Assembly (NCBI RefSeq): GCF_016278715.1 | Contig: NZ_JADQBH010000167.1 | Location: 1-45,274, forward strand | DNA: 45,274 bases | Reading direction: 5' to 3' | Origin: Marinilabilia sp. | GTDB taxonomy: Bacteria > Bacteroidota > Bacteroidia > Bacteroidales > Marinilabiliaceae | Part shown: in pieces, positions 25,503 through 35,500 of the stretch | Position numbering within the stretch: position 1 is the stretch's first letter | Layout: every line of letters begins with the position of its first letter | Made by a program: the position numbers and the translations under genes | Notes under the pieces: model-generated | What the model was told of the DNA's origin: nothing | Database searches by the model: none | The model's input: only the letters and a program-made list of their open reading frames with translations

Positions 25503-26483
25503 TTACTCCTTTTTATTGATCAAAGGTATTGCTACGAGCGAAAGCAATCCGGTAATCATAATCATTCCATTTAGAGAACCGTGAACCAGCAAAGCAAAAG
25601 CAGCTGCCTGAGGTGCTTGCACGCCAAAAAAGAGCAGGGTGGAAATTACCATGAAATGATAGGGCCCAATTCCCCCTTGCACCGGTGCCACCATTCCGAA
25701 ACTTCCTAAAACAAAGACTGCCAGCCCAGCTCCGGGCCCCAGCTCTCTGGTGAAAGGGAATCCAAAGAAACACACGTAAATCATCAGGAAGTAAAGGACA
25801 AAAATCAAAAGGGTGTGAAGGAAAAAGAGCGGTTTGTTCCTAACGTTTCTGTAAGAGAAAAGGCCTTCCTTGAATTTCAGCCACAGGTCTTTCAACCTGA
25901 AGTACATCTGGCTGTTAAGAATATTTTGCCTGAAAACCAGAATGGCTCCCCCGGCAAATAGAATAATCAGGGCAAACCACCACGAGGAAAAGAATTTAGC
26001 TAATCCTGATAAATCCATTTTGTTATTGACGAAATCAGCAAAAACGTTGTATTGAAGAACAATCATCAATCCCAAAGCAAGCAAAAGCATGATCAGATCT
26101 AAAACTCGTTCCGTAACGACGGTTCCCACCAGGCGGGTGAATGAAAGTTTTTCATATTTGCTGAGAACACCGCACCTGGATATTTCGCCCATTCGTGGGA
26201 TGGCAAGGTTGGCCAGATAGCCGATCATTACGGCCAGAAAGGTATTGACAGCTCCCGGGCGCTTTTCAACAGGCTCAATAAGCATTTGCCAGCGGATTGT
26301 GCGACTAATGTGACTCAATAGCCCCATAATGAGGGAGAGAACAATCCACCCGTATCCCACATCGTTTTTCATGATTTCCAGCAGCTCATAGGGATTTTGA
26401 TCCTTGTAAAGCCACCAAAGAATTATGATTCCCATCGACAAAAAGAGGAAGATGCGCAGACCTTTTTGTATTGATTTATTCAT
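25503..26483 (-). CDS. Flippase-like / LPG-synthase transmembrane domain protein (first of tandem pair)
   Basis: This 326-residue polytopic membrane protein of the same PF03706-type family carries SHISRTIRWQMLIEPVEKRPGAVNTFLAVMIGYLANLAIPRMGEISRCG and the late GMVAPVQGGIGPYHFMV motif. The second half is hydrophobic. There is no catalytic LPG-synthase domain. It is a distant paralog of the gene immediately downstream (gap 4 nt), and both lie at similar length (326 and 327 residues). It probably moves a lipid-linked substrate across the inner membrane, but the substrate is not known. No clear -7 match was seen upstream. Confidence 0.8.
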   Translation of the reverse strand: MNKSIQKGLRIFLFLSMGIIILWWLYKDQNPYELLEIMKNDVGYGWIVLSLIMGLLSHISRTIRWQMLIEPVEKRPGAVNTFLAVMIGYLANLAIPRMGEISRCGVLSKYEKLSFTRLVGTVVTERVLDLIMLLLALGLMIVLQYNVFADFVNNKMDLSGLAKFFSSWWFALIILFAGGAILVFRQNILNSQMYFRLKDLWLKFKEGLFSYRNVRNKPLFFLHTLLIFVLYFLMIYVCFFGFPFTRELGPGAGLAVFVLGSFGMVAPVQGGIGPYHFMVISTLLFFGVQAPQAAAFALLVHGSLNGMIMITGLLSLVAIPLINKKE

Positions 26484-26613
26484 TCTTACTAGGTTGTCAC
26501 TTGCTGATCTAAGGCAGATTATTTTGTTTGGTTAACCGGGTTCATGTTCGGGAAATAATACAAATTACATAAAATAAATGGTGGTCAATAATCGTCTCCC
26601 CACATAAAAACTT

Positions 26614-26621
26614 TACCTTTG
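26614..26621 (+). promoter_or_regulatory. Putative -7 box of rsmA
   Basis: TACCTTTG followed by CCCCG is an exact TAnnTTTG match 88 nt before the chosen rsmA ATG. The -33 element is unclear. Confidence 0.45.
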
Positions 26622-26708
26622 CCCCGAAAATAATTTACAATTTTACAAAATACGAGCCTTTTTGCCAAAAGTTTTGTTTTTTATCAAAGTTGTTTGTTAC
26701 TATGGAAG

Positions 26709-27485
26709 ATGAGGAGAGTCAAACCCAAAAAATACTTAGGCCAGCATTTTCTCAACGATCAGCATATTGCTATGCAGATTGTGGAGTCGTTGCCCATCCC
26801 GCCTTTTAAGGTGTTGGAAATCGGGCCTGGTATGGGTGTGCTCACCGAACATCTCTCTAAAATCCCCGATATTGACCTCTCTCTGGTGGAGCTCGACACC
26901 GAATCGGTGGATTATCTCAATGTTCATTACCCAAATCTTTCATCAAAGATAATTGCTGCCGATTTCCTGAAAATGGACTTGTCGCAATATTTTTCCGATG
27001 AGTTTTCTATCATCGGAAATTTTCCTTACAACATTTCCAGTCAGATTTTCTTTAAAGTTCTGGAGCATCGCGACCTGGTTAAGCATGTTACCGGTATGGT
27101 GCAACGTGAAGTGGGAAAAAGACTTACTTCGGGCCCCGGCAGTAGAGAATACGGAATTCTTAGTGTGTTGATGCAGGCCTGGTATCATCCCGAGTATCTT
27201 TTCACGGTTGATGAGCATGTTTTTACTCCCCCACCTAAAGTGAAATCCGCAGTCATCAGGTTTACCCGTAACGATGTTATTGACCTTGGATGTGATGAAA
27301 AACTTTTTTTGAGAGTTGTAAAGACCGGCTTTAATCAGCGCCGCAAAACACTTCGAAACAGTCTTAAAACGTTTGGAATTGTTGCCGGGGAGGCCCATAC
27401 ACAGGCAATACTACAGAAGAGACCTGAGCAATTAAGTGTGGAAGAGTTTGTTGAACTTACAAATATAGTCGCTGCATCGTTATAG
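26709..27485 (+). CDS. rsmA: 16S rRNA (adenine(1518)-N(6)/adenine(1519)-N(6))-dimethyltransferase RsmA (KsgA)
   Basis: This 258-residue SAM-dependent methyltransferase dimethylates two adjacent adenines in helix 45 of 16S rRNA during 30S maturation. It opens with MRRVKPKKYLGQHFLND. Motif I is VLEIGPGMGVLTEHL. The catalytic motif is GNFPYNISSQIFFKV, and FTPPPKVKSAVIRF marks the substrate-binding region. The ATG at 26709 is chosen; upstream in-frame start is a TTG at 26694, and the ATG at 26702 is out of frame. mgtE follows 32 nt after the stop and is likely co-transcribed. Confidence 0.96.
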   Translation: MRRVKPKKYLGQHFLNDQHIAMQIVESLPIPPFKVLEIGPGMGVLTEHLSKIPDIDLSLVELDTESVDYLNVHYPNLSSKIIAADFLKMDLSQYFSDEFSIIGNFPYNISSQIFFKVLEHRDLVKHVTGMVQREVGKRLTSGPGSREYGILSVLMQAWYHPEYLFTVDEHVFTPPPKVKSAVIRFTRNDVIDLGCDEKLFLRVVKTGFNQRRKTLRNSLKTFGIVAGEAHTQAILQKRPEQLSVEEFVELTNIVAASL

Positions 27486-27517
27486 ATGTATTGTTGAACT
27501 TCAAAAAACTAAGGGGT

Positions 27518-28882
27518 ATGGCCAATTTTGAACTGACCAGAGAATTTGTGGATGACCTGAAGTTGCTGATTGACAATCAGGACAATGAATCAGTATCCCG
27601 GATTCTGGAGGAAATGCACCCCGCCGATATTGCGGAAATCTACGAAGAGCTCAATATTGAAGAGGCAAAGTATATCTATTTTCTGCTGGATGATGACAAG
27701 GCAGCGGATATGATTATTGAGTTGGATGAGAATGATCGTCTCAAGTTCCTCAGTGCTTTGCCCAGTGAAGTTATTGCCCGTAGGTTTATCGATAAAATGG
27801 ATTCGGATGATGCTGCGGACGTAATCTCTGAATTTAACACTGACAGACAGCAGGAGGTACTCTCTTATATTGAGGATGTCAATGTGGCGGGTGATATTGT
27901 TGACCTTCTGAACTACGACGAGGATTCGGCCGGGGGTCTGATGGCCAAAGAGCTCATTAAGGTCAAGGAAAACTGGTCAATTCCCACTTGTCTTCGAAGC
28001 ATGAGACAACAGGCAGTTAATGTGGATGAGGTATACTATGTTTATGTGGTGGATAATAATGGTGTTCTGAAAGGAACACTTTCGCTGAAAAAAATGCTTC
28101 TCAGTCCTGTGGATAAGCATGTTAAAGATATTTATTATTCTGATGTTATTTCGGTTGGGGTGGATGCTACTTCTGAGGAGGTCAGTAACATCATGACCAA
28201 ATACGACCTGGTGGCTCTTCCTGTTGTTGATGCGGTGGGACGGCTTGCGGGACGAATTACCGTTGACGACGTAATGGATGTGATGCGCGAAGAGGCTGAG
28301 AAAGATTACGCTCTGGCATCGGGTATTACCGGTGATGTGGAATCGTCGGATAGTGTATGGGTTTTGACGCGTGCACGTGTTCCGTGGCTGCTTATCGGCT
28401 TGCTTGGAGGATTATTCGGCTCCAGAGTGGTCGGGAGTTTTGAAGGGGTTCTGGATATTTATCCGCAACTGGCCTTTTTTATGCCCCTGATTGCTGCCAT
28501 GGGCGGGAACGTGGGTATTCAGTCGTCCGCCATCGTGGTACAATCCATCGCTGCAGGAACCATGGGATTCGACTCACCCCTGAAACGACTTTTTAAAGAA
28601 TTCAGCGTTGCGTTTTTGAATGCGACAGTGCTTTCTGTGCTTGCATTTGCCTATAATTACCTTATTGGCTCGCCTGATGCACTCACTCTTACAGTTTCAG
28701 GCGCTATGTTTTCGGTGGTGATTTTTGCTTCGGTTTTTGGCGCACTGGTTCCTTTGTTGCTGAATAGAATTAAGATTGACCCCGCGGTGGCTACCGGTCC
28801 GTTTGTGACTACCTTGAACGACATTATCGGAATGGGAATTTATCTGACTATCGGAACTTACTTTTATCAATTGCTGGTGTAA
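27518..28882 (+). CDS. mgtE: Magnesium transporter MgtE
   Basis: This 454-residue Mg2+ channel starts with a superhelical N domain (about 1-125: MHPADIAEIYEELNIEEAKYIYFLL and repeated acidic DDAADVI units). A paired CBS domain follows (about 130-255, with YDLVALPVVDAVGRLAGRITVDDVMDVM), and then five membrane helices from about 290 with the pore segment FMPLIAAMGGNVGIQSS. In known MgtE the N and CBS domains close the pore at high Mg2+. The ATG at 27518 is preceded by AAGGGG, a credible ribosome site. The TTG at 27491 would add nine residues. Transcription ends at a strong hairpin. Confidence 0.94.
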   Translation: MANFELTREFVDDLKLLIDNQDNESVSRILEEMHPADIAEIYEELNIEEAKYIYFLLDDDKAADMIIELDENDRLKFLSALPSEVIARRFIDKMDSDDAADVISEFNTDRQQEVLSYIEDVNVAGDIVDLLNYDEDSAGGLMAKELIKVKENWSIPTCLRSMRQQAVNVDEVYYVYVVDNNGVLKGTLSLKKMLLSPVDKHVKDIYYSDVISVGVDATSEEVSNIMTKYDLVALPVVDAVGRLAGRITVDDVMDVMREEAEKDYALASGITGDVESSDSVWVLTRARVPWLLIGLLGGLFGSRVVGSFEGVLDIYPQLAFFMPLIAAMGGNVGIQSSAIVVQSIAAGTMGFDSPLKRLFKEFSVAFLNATVLSVLAFAYNYLIGSPDALTLTVSGAMFSVVIFASVFGALVPLLLNRIKIDPAVATGPFVTTLNDIIGMGIYLTIGTYFYQLLV

Positions 28883-28899
28883 GATTTTTAACATAGAAA

Positions 28900-28946
28900 G
28901 CGGGGGTTGATTTTTGTTTTACCGAAAATCAACCCCCGCTGTTTTG
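28900..28946. terminator. Strong stem-loop terminator between mgtE and the GH43 gene
   Basis: A perfect 15-bp stem (GCGGGGGTTGATTTT with AAAATCAACCCCCGC) encloses a 10-nt loop. It is followed by TGTTTTG on the plus strand, and by CTTTCTATGTTAAAAATC on the minus side. It lies 18 nt after mgtE and 29 nt after the GH43 stop, so it probably serves both convergent genes; T runs are modest. Confidence 0.75.
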
Positions 28947-28974
28947 TAAGGTAATCTTTACCCGGTATTCATAA

Positions 28975-30621
28975 TTATCTGGACTTTTTACCCCAATAGG
29001 TAGCGTTCAGATTTTTTTCCGTTCCTGCGTAAACGATGGTTACCCGTCGTGGGGTGGCTTCCCAGTCAACTTCGCGTTCAACGCAAACAATGACATTGCC
29101 CAGAGTGAGTTGTTTTTTTTCTTCATCATAGCTCCAGTCGCCTGTGAGGGCTCCCGACATTGTGCCGTCGGCATTAAGCGTGAGGGATGAAGCGGTGTTT
29201 TGTTGCGCGTATTTGTATTCAAGTTTTATGTGTTCCCATGTTCCAACAAGTGAATCTTTGGTTATTGTTCCATAATCCGGAACATCCGCAAAACGTTCGG
29301 GCAATGCGATTGGCCACAGATTATCGGGCTCACTTGCAGAAGCCGGACACCACACAATTTTGCGTACGTGGCCCATCATAATATAGTTATTAACGCTTTC
29401 CGGCAATCTTCCCTGCGACATGTAGAACCATTCGTTGGTATCTTCCTTCTGGAAAACGGCGCAATGTGAGATGCCTACCCATCCGGGGCTGAGATTGAAC
29501 TTGTAGGGGTGGGTTACAATGGGGTAGGAATCTCCTTCTCCTTCTGTGAAATTATGACCTCTGATGTCAACATAAGGCCCTTCGATATTTTCGCTTCTGA
29601 CCACCCGTGTGTTGTAGGGAACGCCAAGACCATCGTAGGCCATGAACAGATAGTAGTAACCATCCTTGTAAATAATTTCCGGTGCTTCGCTGGCCTGCCA
29701 ACGAGAGTTTGCATTGCGTGTGCCAATTCTTTGCCCATATCGGGCTGTCAGTTCGCTGGCACTGTCGGCATAAGGTTCACCGAGTGTGTTGACCGGCTTA
29801 CCGGTGGTTGCATCTACTTCCAATAGCGCAAATCCACTGTGCCAGGAGCCGTGTATCAGATAATGTTTCCCTCCGGGGGATACAATGTACGTTGGGTCAA
29901 TGGCATTGTAATAGAAATATCCACTCCAGTCATTCGTGCTGGCGCGACTATAGTCCAGTCCAAGATCTGAAGAGGACGTTGTAACAAACCCTTTGTCTTC
30001 CCATACTGCTCCGGAAGGATCTGTCGATTCGCACATACCGATGAAGGCACGTTCTGTCCAGCTTCCATCAAAAGCTGTTGAAGTTGGATTACCTGTTTTT
30101 ATGTAGTTATTAATTACTATGCTGTAGTACATACGCAGGATTTCTTGTCCTCCAACGTTTACGCGTCGGACTACCGGTGCCCAATACCCGTATTGGATTT
30201 CTTCTTCGGGAATGGCTTCCAATCCCATTCTTGACCGGACTGAGTTGAGTGAATCCGCTACCCATGAGGGTGGGTCATAAAACGGGGCACCTACCCAATC
30301 CCAGTTTACCAAATCTTTGGAACGCTTGCCCTGAAAATGGCCGTGTCCTTCGTGTTCATTTCCATACGAAGCGTCAGTGCCATACATATAGTAGTAACCA
30401 TCGTAATAGGCAACTGACGGGTCGTGAACGTTGGCAAGATTCCACTCGCTACGGTTGGCCCACGATGCTATGGATGAATAGTCGTCGGCATAGGTCGGGA
30501 TGGACCACTCGGTCTCAGTCTTCGGTTCATCTTCCTCCGGTTCAACAACATCGTCCTTACACCTCGTAAATAGCAGAGCAATTATGCTAAATGATAAAAT
30601 CAGAAAATACTTCAGTCTCAT
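28975..30621 (-). CDS. GH43 family lipoprotein, probable arabinan endo-1,5-alpha-L-arabinosidase
   Basis: This 548-residue protein has a lipoprotein signal (MRLKYFLILSFSIIALLFTRC, Cys21) and so should be anchored at the cell surface. The five-blade propeller domain (about 60-440) carries the GH43 triad: base Asp67 in VHDPSVAYYDGYYYMYGTD, pKa-modulating Asp242 in NAIDPTYIV, and acid Glu312 in SEAPEIIYKDGYYYLF. A C-terminal beta domain (about 450-548, SLVGTWEH...) resembles the extra domain of extracellular arabinanases (GH43_C-type). Family and fold are firm. The arabinan substrate is inferred from resemblance to Bacteroides arabinanases. It is the last gene of a PUL. Confidence 0.85.
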   Translation of the reverse strand: MRLKYFLILSFSIIALLFTRCKDDVVEPEEDEPKTETEWSIPTYADDYSSIASWANRSEWNLANVHDPSVAYYDGYYYMYGTDASYGNEHEGHGHFQGKRSKDLVNWDWVGAPFYDPPSWVADSLNSVRSRMGLEAIPEEEIQYGYWAPVVRRVNVGGQEILRMYYSIVINNYIKTGNPTSTAFDGSWTERAFIGMCESTDPSGAVWEDKGFVTTSSSDLGLDYSRASTNDWSGYFYYNAIDPTYIVSPGGKHYLIHGSWHSGFALLEVDATTGKPVNTLGEPYADSASELTARYGQRIGTRNANSRWQASEAPEIIYKDGYYYLFMAYDGLGVPYNTRVVRSENIEGPYVDIRGHNFTEGEGDSYPIVTHPYKFNLSPGWVGISHCAVFQKEDTNEWFYMSQGRLPESVNNYIMMGHVRKIVWCPASASEPDNLWPIALPERFADVPDYGTITKDSLVGTWEHIKLEYKYAQQNTASSLTLNADGTMSGALTGDWSYDEEKKQLTLGNVIVCVEREVDWEATPRRVTIVYAGTEKNLNATYWGKKSR

Positions 30622-30712
30622 GGCTAATATGATTTTTGGAAAAAAACTTCCTTACCAACAAACATTTACTGACAGGTTGATAAGGAAGTTTCAATAAATA
30701 AGCAGATTTTAT

Positions 30713-32488
30713 CTACTCTAACTCAACAACCGGTCGGATGTTGTATTTCTCTTGGAATGCCGGAGCATTATCTATGCTTTTGTTTGCCGAGTTTCCATCA
30801 AGATTTGGGTTGGCATTGAGTATGTTTTGGAAAAGTGGGAAATATTCATGTCCCGGATTGTAATACTGGAACGATGAACCACTGGCCGTCTCAGCAGTAA
30901 CTACATCTGTACTGGCAATGATGTCGCCTGCCTCATTCTTCGGAGCCAGTATGTAATATCCATGCTCAACCAGTTGATTCAGACGTGATTGGTTGTAGAA
31001 GAAACCCCAGCGAATCAAATCGATTCCTCTGCCGTTTTCGCAACCGAATTCTTTTGGACGTTCAACATTTGCTATTTGTTCGAAAAGATGGTCGGCAGAG
31101 GGGAAATCTGCCAGCTCAAGGTCCGGTAAAGCTACGCGACGACGTACCTGGTTAATGTAATCAATTGCCGTTTGGGTAGGGCCGTTGATTTCGTTTTCGC
31201 ATTCTGCTGCCCGCAAAAGAACATCACTATAACGCATCAGGCGCAGGTTTACTCCGCACTGCAATCCGTTGGTAATGGTTGAATAAATGTTGTTCCTTGC
31301 GTTTGTCCATTTTGCGATGGAGATGCCTCCCTGCGCACTGTTGGACAAAGGTGTCCTGGTTATTTCTTCCTGATATACAATGTTGCTGCGAGGATCTCCG
31401 TTGGGATAGGAAGCTGTTGCCTGGTCGGTATAATTGCTGTATTCATCTTCGTAGGTAACCAAAGTCCAATATAAACGAGGATCCAGGCGTCCATCGGTGG
31501 AGGTCTCTTCTTTAAAGAGATTATACAACCAGGGAGAACCTGCAAGGTCACCCCAACTACCCAACTCCTGTGAAGCGTAGTTGCTTTCCACTGCATGCCC
31601 CTGAGTTGCTTCTGAACTGATATTTACGGGTGTCCACTCTTCGTCGGTACCTCCTGTGCCATAATCCATAAATTGAACTTCGAAGAGGCTTTCAGCATTG
31701 TTTTCTGTGTTTTCTTTGAAGTTGTCACCGTAGTCGTTCATCAACTCGTAATGTCCATACTCTCCGGCAATGATGTCCTGGAGAATGAGGTAAGCCTCGG
31801 TGAATTTGTGGCGGAACATCAGGGCACGAGCCATGTATCCTGCAGCAGCACCGGAGGTGGCACGTCCTTGTGCCCATTCGCCACCTGCATCTCTTGACGG
31901 GAGCATTTCCATAGCCTGCCCGAGGTCAGTTTCAATTTGGTCAAAGATTTCATCCTGAGTGCTGTTGGATGCAAACATGGTATTCATGTCTGAATAAGAT
32001 TCATAGTCCGTAATAAGAGGCACAGTCTGGTAGTAGGTGGACAAATGGTAATATGCCAAGGCTCTGAGGAATAGCGCCTGTCCGGCTATTTCATTATACG
32101 AATCTTCAGACATTTCAACCTCATCAACTTTTGATAAAATATAGTTGGTACGATTCACTACATGATACCAGTCACGATAGGGCCACATGTCTCCAATTTC
32201 GTTGGTGCCGGGAGAGTTCAGCCGGTCGTAGTCGATATACCATTGCTGAGATGAGTTCCAGACCTCGTCACCACGTACTGCATCCAGCGTGTAACCGACA
32301 CGGGCAAATGACCCTTCAAGACGAATACGGTTGTAGGCAGCAATAACCACTTCCTGAAGTTCTGCTTCAGAATCGCCAAAATCGACAGTTGTTTGTTCGT
32401 TGGGGTTCGTAACATCGAGCTGGTCATCGCAGGCTGTCAGGCCTCCGATAAGTGCCAATATTAGAATGAATATATTTAACTTTTTCAT
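30713..32488 (-). CDS. SusD/RagB-like nutrient-binding surface lipoprotein
   Basis: This 591-residue lipoprotein has signal MKKLNIFILILALIGGLTAC (Cys20) and the SusD tetratricopeptide-rich fold: an early segment (NPNEQTTVDFGDSEAELQEVVIAAYNRI), the segment EIAGQALFLRALAYYHLSTYY, and the C-terminal region with the family pattern INQVRRRVALPDL and ERPKEFGCENGRGIDLIRWGF. It sits over the SusC channel as a lid capturing oligosaccharides. It starts 23 nt after the susC-like stop, and the GH43 gene follows. Substrate specificity cannot be read directly; the neighbouring GH43 points to arabinan or another arabinose-containing glycan. Confidence 0.95.
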   Translation of the reverse strand: MKKLNIFILILALIGGLTACDDQLDVTNPNEQTTVDFGDSEAELQEVVIAAYNRIRLEGSFARVGYTLDAVRGDEVWNSSQQWYIDYDRLNSPGTNEIGDMWPYRDWYHVVNRTNYILSKVDEVEMSEDSYNEIAGQALFLRALAYYHLSTYYQTVPLITDYESYSDMNTMFASNSTQDEIFDQIETDLGQAMEMLPSRDAGGEWAQGRATSGAAAGYMARALMFRHKFTEAYLILQDIIAGEYGHYELMNDYGDNFKENTENNAESLFEVQFMDYGTGGTDEEWTPVNISSEATQGHAVESNYASQELGSWGDLAGSPWLYNLFKEETSTDGRLDPRLYWTLVTYEDEYSNYTDQATASYPNGDPRSNIVYQEEITRTPLSNSAQGGISIAKWTNARNNIYSTITNGLQCGVNLRLMRYSDVLLRAAECENEINGPTQTAIDYINQVRRRVALPDLELADFPSADHLFEQIANVERPKEFGCENGRGIDLIRWGFFYNQSRLNQLVEHGYYILAPKNEAGDIIASTDVVTAETASGSSFQYYNPGHEYFPLFQNILNANPNLDGNSANKSIDNAPAFQEKYNIRPVVELE

Positions 32489-32511
32489 GTTGATCTTTTT
32501 TTAGATTGTTT

Positions 32512-35500
32512 TTAGAAGGACAAGTTAACACCAAACATAACGGTTCGTGGTGTCGGATACGAAGCATAGTTGTAACCTGGAGTAAATGTACCTCCGGCGA
32601 AATCTACGTTATACCCTTTGTACTTAGTAATGGTGGCCAGATTTTGTCCGGTGGCATATACACGAACATTGCTGATGTATCCGTTAAACCATCTATCGGG
32701 GAAATTATATCCTAAAGTGACGTTGGAAATTTTCAAATAGGTTGCATCCTGAATAAACCGCTCGCTGAACATGTCATTGGTAACGGAACCTTCGGGAGTG
32801 TATGCAACTCGCGGTACATCGGTGTTGGTGTTATCCGGAGTCCAGGCATTCAGCAGATCAACACTTTTATTGAGTGTGCGGTAAGAGCCGCGTAATGTCA
32901 TGTCAACAAAGTCCACAGCTTTAAATCCAGCTGCCCCAAATGTGGAGATGCTCAAATCGAAACCTTTCCACTCAACGCGTGCATCCAGACCGAAATTGAC
33001 GTCGGGTAAACCACTGCCAAGAATTTTTCGGTCGGCATCGGTGATTTTGCCATCGGGAACGGGGTTGCCGTTCTCATCAATGGTGCCATCCTCTGATGCA
33101 ATATCGGCGTAGATTACATCACCCGGTTTTGCGTCCGGGCGGTTTACGAGTTGCCCTTCTGAATTAGTGTAGTTGTCGATCTCCGCTTGCGATTGATAGA
33201 TTCCGTCGTAAGCGTAACCAAAGAACTCACCGACTTCACGACCAACCTCTGTGCGTGTGTAGCCGTCAATTCGTGATTCACCTGAAACACCCAGGTTTGT
33301 GACTTTGTTTTTAAGAGTTGATGCGTTTGCAGTAATCTCATACTTTACAGCATGTTGACGATTCCGATACGAAACCAGGAATTCAAGCCCTGAGTTTTCC
33401 ATTGTCGCTGCATTCATCTTTACAAATTCATTGGTTACACCGGCGCTGAAAGGAACTCTAACATCATAATGGAGGTCTTCTGAAGTTGACTTATACCAGT
33501 CGAAAGTAAATTGCATTTTATTGTTGAACATCGCGAGGTCAAGACCAACGTCAATGGTTTTCTTCTTTTCCCATCGCAGCGTGGGGTTCACATAGTAGGA
33601 TACTGCAGAACCGGTAACCTTGTTGTTGGCAAAACTATAGGTATAGTCCCCTCTTTGCATTGTAGTTGCATATTCGTAGGGGCCCAGGTTTGTATCGTTA
33701 CCGAGTTCACCATAACTACCGCGAACCTTAAACATGTTAATGATTGACTCATCCACAGGGAAGAAATTTTCACGCTCGATACGCCATCCGGCAGATGCCG
33801 ACTTGAAAAATTCCGAACGATCTACCGACAGGCGGCTTGATCCATCGCGACGACCGGTTAATGAAATAAGGTATTTGCCGTCGAAATTGTAATTCACACG
33901 GCCGATATAGGAGGCCAGTAAGTCTTCTCTTTCGTAAGTTGACGCCTGCGTGTCTGCTGCGTTTCCAACTTGCAGGAAGTATGGTTCAGGCATGTTATTT
34001 CCTATCCCTGTGAGGGTATGTTCGGTGTTGCGCTCAAAGGTCTGACCAAGAACTGTATTTATTTCGTGCCGTCCAAAGGAGGCATCGTAATTGATATAGT
34101 TTTCGATAAGTGATGCACTATAGCTGCGATAACCTTGTGTCAGAACTTCATTGCTTTTTGAGAGGTAGTTTGTTGTACTCTGGATAAATGCAGGTACAAA
34201 AGTAAAATCCTTTGCAGTGGTTTTGCTGTAAGACACATTGAGGTTGTAGTTGAATTTGTGGTTGTCGCTTTGACGTCCCACCATGTCTATCAGGTCAACT
34301 TTTGCTGATCCGGAAGCTACGAAACGGTCAACCACTGAGTTTCTCTCCAAAAGACCATTGGTAAGCAGAACGTTGGTTACCCGCAGGTCTCCATGTACGT
34401 CGTCGTAGTAGGTACCATAACCAAATGAGTCGTAACGGTATTGTGAAGCTGCCGATAATTTGTCGTCCAGCACCCAGGTTGACTTGTCATAAGCTTTAAT
34501 GGTTGGCGGTGTAATCAGCGCTGAGGCCATCACCGGGAACTGTTGACCATAGAGGCCCTCTACGTACTCGTTGGCGTTACTCAGGGCCATATTGTCCTGG
34601 TTGCTATGGCTATACACTAAACTGGTTTTCACTTCAAGGAATTTTACGCTCATGGTATTGTTGGCGCGGGCAGTGTATCGCTCGAAGTTAGGTCCGGCAC
34701 CTTCGATGGTTCCTTCCTGAGTGTAATAATCAAGTGCTACGTTGTAAGTATTGTTTGCGCCACCTCCCGAGAAATTAACGTTGTGGTTCTGGCGAATCCC
34801 TGTTTTAAAAGCCTCATCCTGCCAATCCGTGTTAACTACATTGGGGTCAATGTACTTGGAGCTATTAGGGTCATATCCTGCCGGAACGTCCATTCCGCTG
34901 TTCCCATAAGCCATGGTAACGTATTCTCCATATTGTTTGGAGTCCATAACTTCATAGACTCCGTCTTCTACCTGGTCGATGCCATAGTAACCGCTGTAGT
35001 CTATTCTCAGAGGTTGATCCTTTTTACCTTGCTTGGTGGTGATGATAATTACACCGTTGGCAGCACGTGAACCATATATGGCGGCTGCCGAAGCATCTTT
35101 CAATACCTGAAGGCTTTCGATATCATTAGGCGAGAAGTCGCGAATGGTAGTTCCCATTGGTACCCCATCAACCACATAGAGCGGATTGGAGTTGCCAAAT
35201 GTACCGATACCACGAACACGTACGGAGGGGTCTGCTCCGGGTTGTCCGTCAGAAGTAATCCGAACACCGGCAACTTTTCCCTGCAGCATGGTTGAGATGT
35301 TTGACTTTGATACTTTTTTCATCTCTTCGGTGTCGACAACAGCGACTGAACCGGTAAGGTCGGCCTTGCGCTGTGTACCATAACCGACTACCACCACCTG
35401 ATCGAGTTGTCTAACGTCAGAAGCTAATGTAATGGTACCCAGGTTGGTGGTTCCGTCAACGCTGACCTCAGTACTTTCAAATCCGATAAAAGAGATTTTT

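Noticed and set aside
27491..27517. TTG start for mgtE nine codons upstream of the ATG
   Set aside because: The ATG at 27518 is preceded by AAGGGG at a usual ribosome-site distance and starts at the family's typical N-terminus.
30249..30569. Plus-strand open frame inside the GH43 gene
   Set aside because: It is a shadow of the GH43 frame, which carries the complete catalytic triad.
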